Source: Halictus rubicundus
Lineage: Eukaryota > Arthropoda > Insecta > Hymenoptera > Halictidae
NCBI RefSeq assembly: GCF_050948215.1
Contig: NC_135164.1
Location: 1,555,116 to 1,619,115 of the forward strand
Length of the DNA stretch: 64,000 nt
Direction of reading: 5' to 3'
The notes under the pieces are model-generated. The model had not been told where the DNA came from. It saw only the letters and a list, made by a program, of their open reading frames with translations, and made no database searches. Both the position numbers and the translations under genes were made by a program. Positions within the stretch are counted from its first letter, which is position 1, and each line of letters opens with the position of its first letter. This document shows positions 1-12,700 of this stretch, in pieces.

Positions 1-1640
1 AACCACTTTACAGTTAGCCGCTACATTCGATCCTCTCGCAAAGTCAAGCCGCATAGGTAGTGTGATCCGAGAAACGGCAGAAGCCGTTCTGATCCATTTC
101 CGTTTCTCCAACAAAACTGTATTATGTTTTTGTAAGTTTTGTTTATCAAGTAAAATGTTTCCATGGCCTCCAAATGTAATTGTAGAGAGCATGCTAATAA
201 TGCCCGTTCGTGTTCAAGCTGAACACGCTGTTATCGAGTATACATTTCCACTCGCTCCAACATCTTTCTTCTTGATATCTTGCTGTACTGGTCTCCGCAA
301 TTCGTTAACTTCTCTCTAATCTTCATCTTAACTTCTCTGTAATCTTCATCTTCGTTTTCATTTTCGTTGCTATCGATAAAGTATCAGCGTCATGTTCTTT
401 ATCTTCGTAGTTCCTTACAGTTGTTTTGTGACAACAGTAAAACTGTGCATTACAGGTTGATCAATTAGTAATGCACCAGGTTCCATTAAATCATCAATTC
501 AATGAATGTGATGAGGCTCCTTCCACTATTCCACAAGTGGTCAATGTAAACATAATGTTTTAAAGGTCTAGTGAATGACCTACACCGCCAACAGCGGTCA
601 AAATTCGCTACCACTCTATCCCGACAGTGATCACTGTTAGCATCCGAATTCCCTTCGACAATTCCAAGAGTAATCAATGTGAACAAGACACTGTAATTTC
701 TTTATAGATTTATCATATTTTTATAGCTGGAAGGACGCCAAGCTCGATAGAGTTTTAATGATATTTACTTCTATCATAGTGTGCTATGGTCATTCATTAA
801 ATAAGTATACATGATCAAACTTATGCTGTGATTACACTCATTTTAATCAATCCCTCTTTGTGGTCACCGCGCTATCCTTCTCTATCGTCGGCAAACTTCA
901 AATAACGTAGTAAATACCTACGACCTACACAATCATTGATACAGTTTTCTTTCGAAATAAGACGACGATGGTTTCTCGCACCAAGAAAATGTTCATCCCC
1001 TCTCTTTCTTTTGAAATTGTCCCCTCGACACCGCTTGGTGCCAGAACGAGAGAGTATGCCACAGTCTATCCTTTTTGCAACGGAAGATATGACTGCTCGG
1101 CCGACCACTTTGTAGTGTGCCGCCACATTCAAGCCATTCTCCTTACTCACTCGCGGTCCGCTCAGGAACAAAGCGAAGCGAAATAGGTACCGTTATTCAT
1201 AATAGGTCGAAAGTCGTACCGAGCCATCGACTTATAGCAAAAGAAAACTGTACTCCAGAACCCGGAGGTTTTATCACTTTCTGAGGGAATACTGTATTGC
1301 TACTCGGCTGACAACTTTATGGTCTGCAACTACCTCTCTCTCTCTCCTCTCTCATTCTCCGTGTTCACTCTCGGGCGACTCCATAACAAAGTCAAGTCGC
1401 ATAGGTACCCTAATCTGAAATACGGCGAAAGCCGATCCCGAACGTTCGTCTTTTATCGGAACAAAACTATGAATAGACGAGTTTTTACATTTGTGTTCAC
1501 GATGTTGACATCTACAACGTATTAAAAAATCATCGAAATAGGTGAGGTGAGATGGTAGAGATATCGATAGCTGACCGATCTCGTCGAACAGTTTGATTCG
1601 TTTTACAGTTTTGGTCGTTTTTACAATCTGAGAGATTTAA
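1..1640. repeat. Non-coding sequence with three diverged copies of a short repeat
   Basis: I recognise no gene here. Three related stretches at about 1-60, 1075-1195 and 1300-1415 each contain an 'accactttgt'-like start and end in a motif close to 'aaagtcaagtcgcataggta'. They look like decayed copies of one repeat, separated by about 100-1000 bases. Short open frames in this stretch have no recognisable domain. Confidence 0.4.
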
Positions 1641-1658
1641 TTTGTTTCGGAGAAGATC

Positions 1659-2255
1659 ATGGATCGGAATTCCGGAAGCAAGAATAACTACCGGGGAAAA
1701 CCCCGAGACGAATATTCTCGCATGCGGGCGTTTAACGATGCGAAGAATACAGCTTCCGGCCTTAGTTGGGCCGACAATGCTGACATTGAGGAGCGCTACG
1801 AAAGGGCTGTCGCGGAAGGGCGGAAATCAACGCCTAGTAGACAGACCCATAATCGGAAGCGATCTGAGGCCTGGCGCGAAACACCGAAGCGTCAAGCCTC
1901 GAAGCGCGATGAAGGCTCGAAAGAGCCACTTTTCCGCGCTAAGATCTCAACTCCTCCGGCCGAGGAAGACCTATATGCCGTAACTTCTGCGGGGCCGATG
2001 ATCCCAATTACGCAAAATTATGCACATAATTTGGATTTCTCTACTTTTCCGCTCTTAGTGGAACGCACTTACCGCGATCTACTAACTGTCGACGAGAGAT
2101 TGACCAGAAAGATACCTTTATGCGCATTCTTACACTACTGTAACACACTGCTCAACGCCACGACCGATCGTCGTGGTATTTTAGTTGCTTGCACACATTG
2201 TATACTCTACGTTCTGTCACAGAACCGAATTATAAACGAAACTGGAAAAAAATAG
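1659..2255 (+). CDS. Unknown 198-aa basic/polar protein, possibly a gag-like fragment
   Basis: I do not recognise the family. The ATG sits in a favourable context (agatcATGG) and the frame stays open for 198 codons. Residues 1-100 are rich in Arg, Lys, Ser, Glu and Asn with no predicted membrane segment. Residues 110-160 are more hydrophobic and look like a folded alpha-helical segment (FSTFPLLVERTYRDLL, then LCAFLHYCNTLL). The region after about residue 165 looks like read-through into unrelated sequence, so the protein may be truncated at its 3' end. No zinc knuckle, protease or polymerase motif is visible. The transposon-rich context makes a fragment of a retroelement structural protein or an endogenous viral fragment the leading guesses, but both are inference. 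A chance open frame is also possible. Confidence 0.35.
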   Translation: MDRNSGSKNNYRGKPRDEYSRMRAFNDAKNTASGLSWADNADIEERYERAVAEGRKSTPSRQTHNRKRSEAWRETPKRQASKRDEGSKEPLFRAKISTPPAEEDLYAVTSAGPMIPITQNYAHNLDFSTFPLLVERTYRDLLTVDERLTRKIPLCAFLHYCNTLLNATTDRRGILVACTHCILYVLSQNRIINETGKK

Positions 2256-2569
2256 AACAGTTATAGGATCGATATAATATTGGTACTTAAGAACCATAAC
2301 CGTAACCGACATAAGCCAGAGAACCGTCCTCATAACAGACAGTATTGAAACTTCGCACACTTATAGATCTTGTTCTCCTGTTCACGAATATACACCATTC
2401 TAGGGGCAGAAGTTTCAACGCAATCGGTGACCCGAAGGGTCGGCCTCTCCTTGTGATGCGCAATTGTGTCGACTGTCTAAATGATGACTATATCCGACTG
2501 TCAATGGATTCCCCCACCGCCCATAAACAAAAAGAAAGGTTATAGACTTTTTGACAGTGATATTGAAAT
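2256..2569. other. No gene seen; short dispersed repeat inside
   Basis: No coding signal is visible. Positions about 2408-2460 resemble 21598-21650; both contain 'tcggtgacccgaagg' followed by 'ctccttgt'. This marks a dispersed repeat shared by the two regions. Confidence 0.4.
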
Positions 2570-2756
2570 TAATGTAATGTAACAATTACAACGATCAATT
2601 TTGTTGTAATATGGTAAATATTGCAATCCCAACAACACTTTCGAGGTGGCGCCAGCCGCGCCATTTCTAGGTACGCGACGAGGCCGTGCGGCGTGACGAG
2701 CGCGGGTGTAAGTGACCGGTTTAGATATATGGTTCTAACTCTGCCTAGAGAGGTTC
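2570..2756 (+). mobile_element. Plus-strand copia 3' tail and LTR fragment
   Basis: From 2602 the sequence begins TGTTGTAATATGG and matches 46266-46420 almost base for base over 155 bases, ending at the same 'gagaggttc'. Just upstream, 'atgtaatgtaaca' also matches the end of the copia pol frame near 46215. At 46266 the same sequence follows a pol stop codon and a purine-rich tract, as expected of a 3' LTR start. Here it is joined directly to a minus-strand pol fragment, so the two pieces point in opposite directions and cannot be parts of one intact element. No terminal CA is present, so the LTR is probably truncated. Confidence 0.6.
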
Positions 2757-5180
2757 TGTTTCTGTATTTTATATCAGACTCACAATTTTCAGCCTTTTCA
2801 AGTTTTAAGTTCGTTTCCATAGGAGTACTATATAATTTGCTGTTTTGCAATTGATATTTATTAGCCAATGACTCTATATACTTAGTTTGGTTCAATTTGA
2901 TTTCGTAATCTTTATAATTATACTCTATATTTATACCAAGATATTCGCTTATCTCTCCTAAATCTTTCATTTTAAATTTGTCTTTTAACGCATTCTTTAA
3001 GTTTTGAATACTTTTCTTACTTTTACAACAAATTAGTAAATCATCTACATACATTAACAAATATATAATCTCATCTCCTTTTCCATAAGCATATAGGCAA
3101 TAATCAATATTACTCCTTTTAAATTTTAGTTTTGTTAAATATTCATCAAAACACTCATACCACGCTCTTGGACTTTCTCTTAATCCGTATAACGCTTTTG
3201 ACAATTTACACACTCTCTTTGTTCCATCATTATAACCTTTAGGTTGATTGACATATACCTCTGAGCGTACATTACCGTTGTTATCTACGTAACTACATCC
3301 ATTTGTTCTATAATAAAACCAAACTGACAACAGAATGACAACAAAATTTTCAATGTTTGTGTTTTTGCTACTGGAGCGTATGTGTCATCAATAACATTTG
3401 TTTGTTGAAACCCTCTTACTACTAATCTAGCCTTGAGTCTATCATCAGATTTTCTTGTGTACACCCATTTTACATCTAAAACTTTCTTATTTTTTACATT
3501 ATCAACTAATTCCCAAGTTTTATTTTCATACAGACTTTCCATTTCTTTGTCCATAGCTTTCTTCCAATTTTCACATTCTTTACTATTCATCGCCTCCTCA
3601 AATGTATACGGTGTATTTGCATCAATATAATTTACGTAAATAAAATGGGATACAGGATTTCCAAATCTATTTATAGGACTTTTCTTTCTGTCTGATTTTC
3701 TTTGAACTGTTAAATTTTCTCTATTCTCAGTTTTTAGTTTATTTGGATTTTTAACATTCGATTCAACGTTACTTTCGTGATCACTTATAACATTATCGAA
3801 ATTAGTTTCGTTATCTCTACTTGACTCGAAAGTCAGAGTAGACAGTAAATTGTCAGTTTTATCATTTTCATCGACTTGAGATTCACTTTCATTATTTATC
3901 GAGACTCTATCCTTTTGATCATCAGCTTTTTCTAAACAAATTAACTGAGTATTTTCTTCGACTATTTCTACATGTCTACCATTAATTACTCTAGTATTAA
4001 TTAAAACTCTATAACCGTCTTCAACGTAACCTACTAATACTCCCAGTTTAGATTTATTGTCCCACTTACTTTTCCTTAGAACTTCCGGATCCCTCACAAA
4101 GACTCGACTACCATAAATTTTTAAATTTTTAGCTTTAGGTTTTTTTCCGAAAAATATTTCATACGGTGTTTTATTCTCCGTTGTATTTGCAATTGATCGA
4201 TTTTTTAAATACGCTACAGTCTTCATTATTTCAGGCCAGTACCTTCTATGTATTCTCGCTTCATTCATTAAGCATCTACCCATATCCATAGCAGATCTAT
4301 TATATCTCTCTGCTACTCCATTCAGTTCGTGAACGTAAGGTGGGCACTGTGATAACTCTATTCCTTTTGATTTTACAAAATCATAAATTTCGCGATTTAG
4401 ATATTCTTTGCCATTATCACAGCGTATTTTCTTAACTCTTTTGTTAAATTTATTTTCTACCAAATTGACAAATTCTTTCAAACAACTTGCAGTCTCTGAT
4501 TTATTTTTGATACAGAAGATTCTAGTACATTTACTGTAGTCATCAATAAATGTTAAAAAATATTTTTCTCCACCATAGCCAACTATGTTATGTGGGCCAT
4601 TCAAGTCGGTATGGATCAATTCTAGTATTTCAGTTGTCTTTGTTCTATTATTTTTAAAAGGTATATTTGCCATTTTACTTTCTATGCAATTTGCACATTT
4701 CATCTCGACATTTTCGATTGTTTCTGGCAAGCCTTCTACTAATTTATCTTTTACTAATTTATTTAAATATTGAAAATTTACATGACCAAGTATCCTGTGC
4801 CATTTCTCTTTGTCTGTTAATTTTACTGCATTTACGTACGTTTCATTATTATCCTTTTTTTGTACATAGCTTTTCATAAAGTATAAACTATCCTTTTTAT
4901 AAGCAACAGCTATTAGATCTCTATATTTATTATAGATTTTTGCATTTTCATTTCTTGCTACTAATGTACACTTTGCTGTGATTTTAGAGAGACTCAATAA
5001 ATGTTGTCTAATGCCTTCTACATAATAAACATTTTTTAAATCAACTTGCTTCTCATTATAGTAATTTTTAAAATAAATTGTTACATTTCCTAATTTAGTG
5101 GCCTTTAACTTTTTACCATCCGGTAATTTCACATCTACAGGATTTTTCAAGACTATATATTTATCAAAGAATTTATCATC
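2757..5180 (-). pseudogene. pol: Copia (Ty1) pol: protease remnant, integrase, partial reverse transcriptase
   Basis: This is the minus-strand polyprotein of a copia element. Reading from about 5180 down, it shows the tail of the aspartic protease, then a GAG-pre-integrase zinc domain (HRILGH and later CANC). The integrase core follows, with acidic residues in IHTD, RCDNGKEY and NGVAERYN, and then the RVT_2 reverse transcriptase with an intact YVDD near 3040-3050. The frame is shifted near 3285-3310, inside the conserved region following QMDV, where a few codons are also missing. The 5' junction lacks the catalytic protease Asp, and the 3' end is cut before RNase H where plus-strand LTR sequence begins. 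High Lys/Asn content and AT-rich codons match the copia tail at 45.9 kb, so they may belong to one family. This copy cannot be autonomous. Confidence 0.9.
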
Positions 5181-5182
5181 TT

Positions 5183-6007
5183 TTATAATATGATCTGTGC
5201 AGCCATATTCTTCTCTTTGATTTTTGTTTTTACGTAGTCTACGGTTCTTTTATCTTCTGGAATGACATCTATGAAATCTCCGATGTAGCTGTAGCTTGGT
5301 GGCAATGCTCTGAGTAAATATCTCATCTTTTCTGCTTCATCTAATTTTCCACCAGCCGCTTTAAAGTCGTTTGTCGTTTTCTCAAACTCGACAAAAAATT
5401 CTTCCACTGTATTGTAATTATTTAATTTGACTTCTTCAATTTTCCCTCTACATATTATCTGTAGAGCTGTAGACTTAGTCGTATACATCTTTTCGAATTT
5501 TTGCATCATTTCTAGAGCAGTTTTATATTCACCCACATACTCTAATTGTTTATCAGAAATCGTGCTGATTATCATATTTCTTGCTTTCAAATCCATTTTC
5601 TTCCATTGTGCTTCTCTATCTCTGTATGCATTCGTTATTGTACTGATTGCTGGTTCGTGGCAATCTTTATATTCTAAAAGCGTCATCAATCTAATTTTCC
5701 AACTTGAGTAATTTGCACCATCAAAGATGGGTATCGTGATCTCTTCAATCTTTGCTTGTTTAGCCATTTTTACTTCTTCAGCACTTATGTTTTTGTAAAT
5801 CTGATTTTTCACTATAATAATTTTCTTGGTTTCTTTCAAAAATATTTTCCGAATCTGGTTTCTTAGTTTCCTATTCACTTTATCTTCTTTATTTGCTATT
5901 TGTATTTCTTCATCTAACTTTTCCTCATTATTCGTGCTTAACCACGACCACGTGAACATGTGCTTAACCTCAAATTTGCCACGTGCTCTATACTGGCACT
6001 TTACCAA
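5183..6007 (-). pseudogene. gag: Copia Gag, truncated before the zinc knuckle
   Basis: This is the capsid-like Gag of the same minus-strand copia element. A more natural start is the Met at about 5767, which begins MAKQAKIEE and leads into the conserved FDGANYSSWKIRL segment (DUF4219/UBN2-type Gag). The upstream 80 residues are an open extension without family similarity that I can see. The C-terminal part (MRYLLRALPPSYSYIGDFI, then KTKIKEKN) is typical of copia Gag. The usual CCHC zinc knuckle should follow, but the frame ends a few codons later. The next recognisable pol residues lie just past the protease active site. A deletion has therefore removed the knuckle and the protease catalytic aspartate. 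Confidence 0.85.
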
Positions 6008-6178
6008 CTTTTATCACACAAGATTTCATGCTCCTCGAGCATTTAGCTTTTCCCAATGAAAATTTTTGTTTTATGTTCAAATTTCACTGTGTGATTCACT
6101 CTACTTACTTAAATAACAATAGCCGTAAGCTGCTTTCCACGTGGCGTTTTCCAACCTCAATTTTTGTGTATCTATTAA

Positions 6179-6716
6179 GGGGGCCGGCAGGTCGACTCTG
6201 TGTAACCACACACATACATGAAATCCATACACGTATATGAACTTGCAAGGGTCAAAATGTTGACAAATTGACGCTTCAATATCGCAATGAGCAGTTTAAA
6301 AGTGGTCACTTGGGTTTCCTAAAAGTCCAATCTAGGTCTGTCCAGAGCCCAAATTGCGAATTTCTACCTCATCGTCGAGTAATTTGTAATATTCGGCAGA
6401 AATCTCGCTTTCTGAAGCAAGGATGACGTCACAAGATGGCTGCCGCAGAGAGATTCTCTTAATTTCGAGAGATTTAGTGTTCGTATCGAAAAAAACGCTC
6501 TGGACAGACGTAGCAAAGACATGTACGAACACGGTGGTATGCATTTTTAATTGATTACTTACTTATTTAAGGCGTAAAATGTCGAGAAAAAAACGCACCA
6601 TTTCGCGGTTCCGCTTGCTAGCGCCCCGGTCTCCCCGCGGCAAACACTGTACCTATCGATAGAATACGGTCGATAATGCAGATCGCTATTACAGGTTTAC
6701 ATATGTACAATATGTA
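6179..6716. repeat. Transposon-like end with an inverted partial satellite monomer
   Basis: The segment starts with GGGGGCCGGCAGG, a 13-base end also found facing outward on both sides of the palindrome centre at 27545-27720. Positions about 6247-6405 are the reverse complement of most of the 211-bp satellite monomer, at visibly lower identity. Another short monomer piece (ctctggacagacgtag) lies near 6507. The satellite array begins at about 6717 in the opposite orientation. This arrangement looks like the left arm of a foldback-type element whose right arm was expanded into the array. No protein gene is supported here. Confidence 0.5.
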
Positions 6717-9700
6717 TGCTGCCGAATATTGCAAATTACTCGACGATGAGGTTGAAATTCCCCATTTGGGCTCTGGACAGACGTAGATTGGACTTTTGGG
6801 AAACACAAGTGACCACTTTTAAACTGCTCGTTGCAATATTGAAGCGTCAATTTGTCAAGATTTTGACCCCTGCACGTTTCGCTACGCATCTCGTAACGTC
6901 GCTTCGAACGCCTCGCGACTGGCAGTATGCTGCCGAATATTGCAAATTACTCGACGATGAGGTTGAAATTCCCCATTTGGGCTCTGGACAGACGTAGATT
7001 GGACTTTTGGGAAACACAAGTGACCACTTTTAAACTGCTCGTTGCAATATTGAAGCGTCAATTTGTCAAGATTTTGACCCCTGCACGTTTCGCTACGCAT
7101 CTCGTAACGTCGCTTCGAACGCCTCGCGACTGGCAGTATGCTGCCGAATATTGCAAATTACTCGACGATGAGGTTGAAATTCCCCATTTGGGCTCTGGAC
7201 AGACGTAGATTGGACTTTTGGGAAACACAAGTGACCACTTTTAAACTGCTCGTTGCAATATTGAAGCGTCAATTTGTCAAGATTTTGACCCCTGCACGTT
7301 TCGCTACGCATCTCGTAACGTCGCTTCGAACGCCTCGCGACTGGCAGTATGCTGCCGAATATTGCAAATTACTCGACGATGAGGTTGAAATTCCCCATTT
7401 GGGCTCTGGACAGACGTAGATTGGACTTTTGGGAAACACAAGTGACCACTTTTAAACTGCTCGTTGCAATATTGAAGCGTCAATTTGTCAAGATTTTGAC
7501 CCCTGCACGTTTCGCTACGCATCTCGTAACGTCGCTTCGAACGCCTCGCGACTGGCAGTATGCTGCCGAATATTGCAAATTACTCGACGATGAGGTTGAA
7601 ATTCCCCATTTGGGCTCTGGACAGACGTAGATTGGACTTTTGGGAAACACAAGTGACCACTTTTAAACTGCTCGTTGCAATATTGAAGCGTCAATTTGTC
7701 AAGATTTTGACCCCTGCACGTTTCGCTACGCATCTCGTAACGTCGCTTCGAACGCCTCGCGACTGGCAGTATGCTGCCGAATATTGCAAATTACTCGACG
7801 ATGAGGTTGAAATTCCCCATTTGGGCTCTGGACAGACGTAGATTGGACTTTTGGGAAACACAAGTGACCACTTTTAAACTGCTCGTTGCAATATTGAAGC
7901 GTCAATTTGTCAAGATTTTGACCCCTGCACGTTTCGCTACGCATCTCGTAACGTCGCTTCGAACGCCTCGCGACTGGCAGTATGCTGCCGAATATTGCAA
8001 ATTACTCGACGATGAGGTTGAAATTCCCCATTTGGGCTCTGGACAGACGTAGATTGGACTTTTGGGAAACACAAGTGACCACTTTTAAACTGCTCGTTGC
8101 AATATTGAAGCGTCAATTTGTCAAGATTTTGACCCCTGCACGTTTCGCTACGCATCTCGTAACGTCGCTTCGAACGCCTCGCGACTGGCAGTATGCTGCC
8201 GAATATTGCAAATTACTCGACGATGAGGTTGAAATTCCCCATTTGGGCTCGGGACAGACGTAGATTGGACTTTTGGGAAACACAAGTGACCACTTTTAAA
8301 CTGCTCGTTGCAATATTGAAGCGTCAATTTGTCAAGATTTTGACCCCTGCACGTTTCGCTACGCATCTCGTAACGTCGCTTCGAACGCCTCGCGACTGGC
8401 AGTATGCTGCCGAATATTGCAAATTACTCGACGATGAGGTTGAAATTCCCCATTTGGGCTCTGGACAGACGTAGATTGGACTTTTGGGAAACACAAGTGA
8501 CCACTTTTAAACTGCTCGTTGCAATATTGAAGCGTCAATTTGTCAAGATTTTGACCCCTGCACGTTTCGCTACGCATCTCGTAACGTCGCTTCGAACGCC
8601 TCGCGACTGGCAGTATGCTGCCGAATATTGCAAATTACTCGACCATGAGGTTGAAATTCCCCATTTGGGCTCTGGACAGACGTAGATTGGACTTTTGGGA
8701 AACACAAGTGACCACTTTTAAACTGCTCGTTGCAATATTGAAGCGTCAATTTGTCAAGATTTTGACCCCTGCACGTTTCGCTACGCATCTCGTAACGTCG
8801 CTTCGAACGCCTCGCGACTGGCAGTATGCTGCCGAATATTGCAAATTACTCGACGATGAGGTTGAAATTCCCCATTTGGGCTCTGGACAGACGTAGATTG
8901 GACTTTTGGGAAACACAAGTGACCACTTTTAAACTGCTCGTTGCAATATTGAAGCGTCAATTTGTCAAGATTTTGACCCCTGCACGTTTCGCTACGCATC
9001 TCGTAACGTCGCTTCGAACGCCTCGCGACTGGCAGTATGCTGCCGAATATTGCAAATTACTCGACGATGAGGTTGAAATTCCCCATTTGGGCTCTGGACA
9101 GACGTAGATTGGACTTTTGGGAAACACAAGTGACCACTTTTAAACTGCTCGTTGCAATATTGAAGCGTCAATTTGTCAAGATTTTGACCCCTGCACGTTT
9201 CGCTACGCATCTCGTAACGTCGCTTCGAACGCCTCGCGACTGGCAGTATGCTGCCGAATATTGCAAATTACTCGACGATGAGGTTGAAATTCCCCATTTG
9301 GGCTCTGGACAGACGTAGATTGGACTTTTGGGAAACACAAGTGACCACTTTTAAACTGCTCGTTGCAATATTGAAGCGTCAATTTGTCAAGATTTTGACC
9401 CCTGCACGTTTCGCTACGCATCTCGTAACGTCGCTTCGAACGCCTCGCGACTGGCAGTATGCTGCCGAATATTGCAAATTACTCGACGATGAGGTTGAAA
9501 TTCCCCATTTGGGCTCTGGACAGACGTAGATTGGACTTTTGGGAAACACAAGTGACCACTTTTAAACTGCTCGTTGCAATATTGAAGCGTCAATTTGTCA
9601 AGATTTTGACCCCTGCACGTTTCGCTACGCATCTCGTAACGTCGCTTCGAACGCCTCGCGACTGGCAGTATGCTGCCGAATATTGCAAATTACTCGACGA

Positions 9701-12700
9701 TGAGGTTGAAATTCCCCATTTGGGCTCTGGACAGACGTAGATTGGACTTTTGGGAAACACAAGTGACCACTTTTAAACTGCTCGTTGCAATATTGAAGCG
9801 TCAATTTGTCAAGATTTTGACCCCTGCACGTTTCGCTACGCATCTCGTAACGTCGCTTCGAACGCCTCGCGACTGGCAGTATGCTGCCGAATATTGCAAA
9901 TTACTCGACGATGAGGTTGAAATTCCCCATTTGGGCTCTGGACAGACGTAGATTGGACTTTTGGGAAACACAAGTGACCACTTTTAAACTGCTCGTTGCA
10001 ATATTGAAGCGTCAATTTGTCAAGATTTTGACCCCTGCACGTTTCGCTACGCATCTCGTAACGTCGCTTCGAACGCCTCGCGACTGGCAGTATGCTGCCG
10101 AATATTGCAAATTACTCGACGATGAGGTTGAAATTCCCCATTTGGGCTCTGGACAGACGTAGATTGGACTTTTGGGAAACACAAGTGACCACTTTTAAAC
10201 TGCTCGTTGCAATATTGAAGCGTCAATTTGTCAAGATTTTGACCCCTGCACGTTTCGCTACGCATCTCGTAACGTCGCTTCGAACGCCTCGCGACTGGCA
10301 GTATGCTGCCGAATATTGCAAATTACTCGACGATGAGGTTGAAATTCCCCATTTGGGCTCTGGACAGACGTAGATTGGACTTTTGGGAAACACAAGTGAC
10401 CACTTTTAAACTGCTCGTTGCAATATTGAAGCGTCAATTTGTCAAGATTTTGACCCCTGCACGTTTCGCTACGCATCTCGTAACGTCGCTTCGAACGCCT
10501 CGCGACTGGCAGTATGCTGCCGAATATTGCAAATTACTCGACGATGAGGTTGAAATTCCCCATTTGGGCTCTGGACAGACGTAGATTGGACTTTTGGGAA
10601 ACACAAGTGACCACTTTTAAACTGCTCGTTGCAATATTGAAGCGTCAATTTGTCAAGATTTTGACCCCTGCACGTTTCGCTACGCATCTCGTAACGTCGC
10701 TTCGAACGCCTCGCGACTGGCAGTATGCTGCCGAATATTGCAAATTACTCGACGATGAGGTTGAAATTCCCCATTTGGGCTCTGGACAGACGTAGATTGG
10801 ACTTTTGGGAAACACAAGTGACCACTTTTAAACTGCTCGTTGCAATATTGAAGCGTCAATTTGTCAAGATTTTGACCCCTGCACGTTTCGCTACGCATCT
10901 CGTAACGTCGCTTCGAACGCCTCGCGACTGGCAGTATGCTGCCGAATATTGCAAATTACTCGACGATGAGGTTGAAATTCCCCATTTGGGCTCTGGACAG
11001 ACGTAGATTGGACTTTTGGGAAACACAAGTGACCACTTTTAAACTGCTCGTTGCAATATTGAAGCGTCAATTTGTCAAGATTTTGACCCCTGCACGTTTC
11101 GCTACGCATCTCGTAACGTCGCTTCGAACGCCTCGCGACTGGCAGTATGCTGCCGAATATTGCAAATTACTCGACGATGAGGTTGAAATTCCCCATTTGG
11201 GCTCTGGACAGACGTAGATTGGACTTTTGGGAAACACAAGTGACCACTTTTAAACTGCTCGTTGCAATATTGAAGCGTCAATTTGTCAAGATTTTGACCC
11301 CTGCACGTTTCGCTACGCATCTCGTAACGTCGCTTCGAACGCCTCGCGACTGGCAGTATGCTGCCGAATATTGCAAATTACTCGACGATGAGGTTGAAAT
11401 TCCCCATTTGGGCTCTGGACAGACGTAGATTGGACTTTTGGGAAACACAAGTGACCACTTTTAAACTGCTCGTTGCAATATTGAAGCGTCAATTTGTCAA
11501 GATTTTGACCCCTGCACGTTTCGCTACGCATCTCGTAACGTCGCTTCGAACGCCTCGCGACTGGCAGTATGCTGCCGAATATTGCAAATTACTCGACGAT
11601 GAGGTTGAAATTCCCCATTTGGGCTCTGGACAGACGTAGATTGGACTTTTGGGAAACACAAGTGACCACTTTTAAACTGCTCGTTGCAATATTGAAGCGT
11701 CAATTTGTCAAGATTTTGACCCCTGCACGTTTCGCTACGCATCTCGTAACGTCGCTTCGAACGCCTCGCGACTGGCAGTATGCTGCCGAATATTGCAAAT
11801 TACTCGACGATGAGGTTGAAATTCCCCATTTGGGCTCTGGACAGACGTAGATTGGACTTTTGGGAAACACAAGTGACCACTTTTAAACTGCTCGTTGCAA
11901 TATTGAAGCGTCAATTTGTCAAGATTTTGACCCCTGCACGTTTCGCTACGCATCTCGTAACGTCGCTTCGAACGCCTCGCGACTGGCAGTATGCTGCCGA
12001 ATATTGCAAATTACTCGACGATGAGGTTGAAATTCCCCATTTGGGCTCTGGACAGACGTAGATTGGACTTTTGGGAAACACAAGTGACCACTTTTAAACT
12101 GCTCGTTGCAATATTGAAGCGTCAATTTGTCAAGATTTTGACCCCTGCACGTTTCGCTACGCATCTCGTAACGTCGCTTCGAACGCCTCGCGACTGGCAG
12201 TATGCTGCCGAATATTGCAAATTACTCGACGATGAGGTTGAAATTCCCCATTTGGGCTCTGGACAGACGTAGATTGGACTTTTGGGAAACACAAGTGACC
12301 ACTTTTAAACTGCTCGTTGCAATATTGAAGCGTCAATTTGTCAAGATTTTGACCCCTGCACGTTTCGCTACGCATCTCGTAACGTCGCTTCGAACGCCTC
12401 GCGACTGGCAGTATGCTGCCGAATATTGCAAATTACTCGACGATGAGGTTGAAATTCCCCATTTGGGCTCTGGACAGACGTAGATTGGACTTTTGGGAAA
12501 CACAAGTGACCACTTTTAAACTGCTCGTTGCAATATTGAAGCGTCAATTTGTCAAGATTTTGACCCCTGCACGTTTCGCTACGCATCTCGTAACGTCGCT
12601 TCGAACGCCTCGCGACTGGCAGTATGCTGCCGAATATTGCAAATTACTCGACGATGAGGTTGAAATTCCCCATTTGGGCTCTGGACAGACGTAGATTGGA

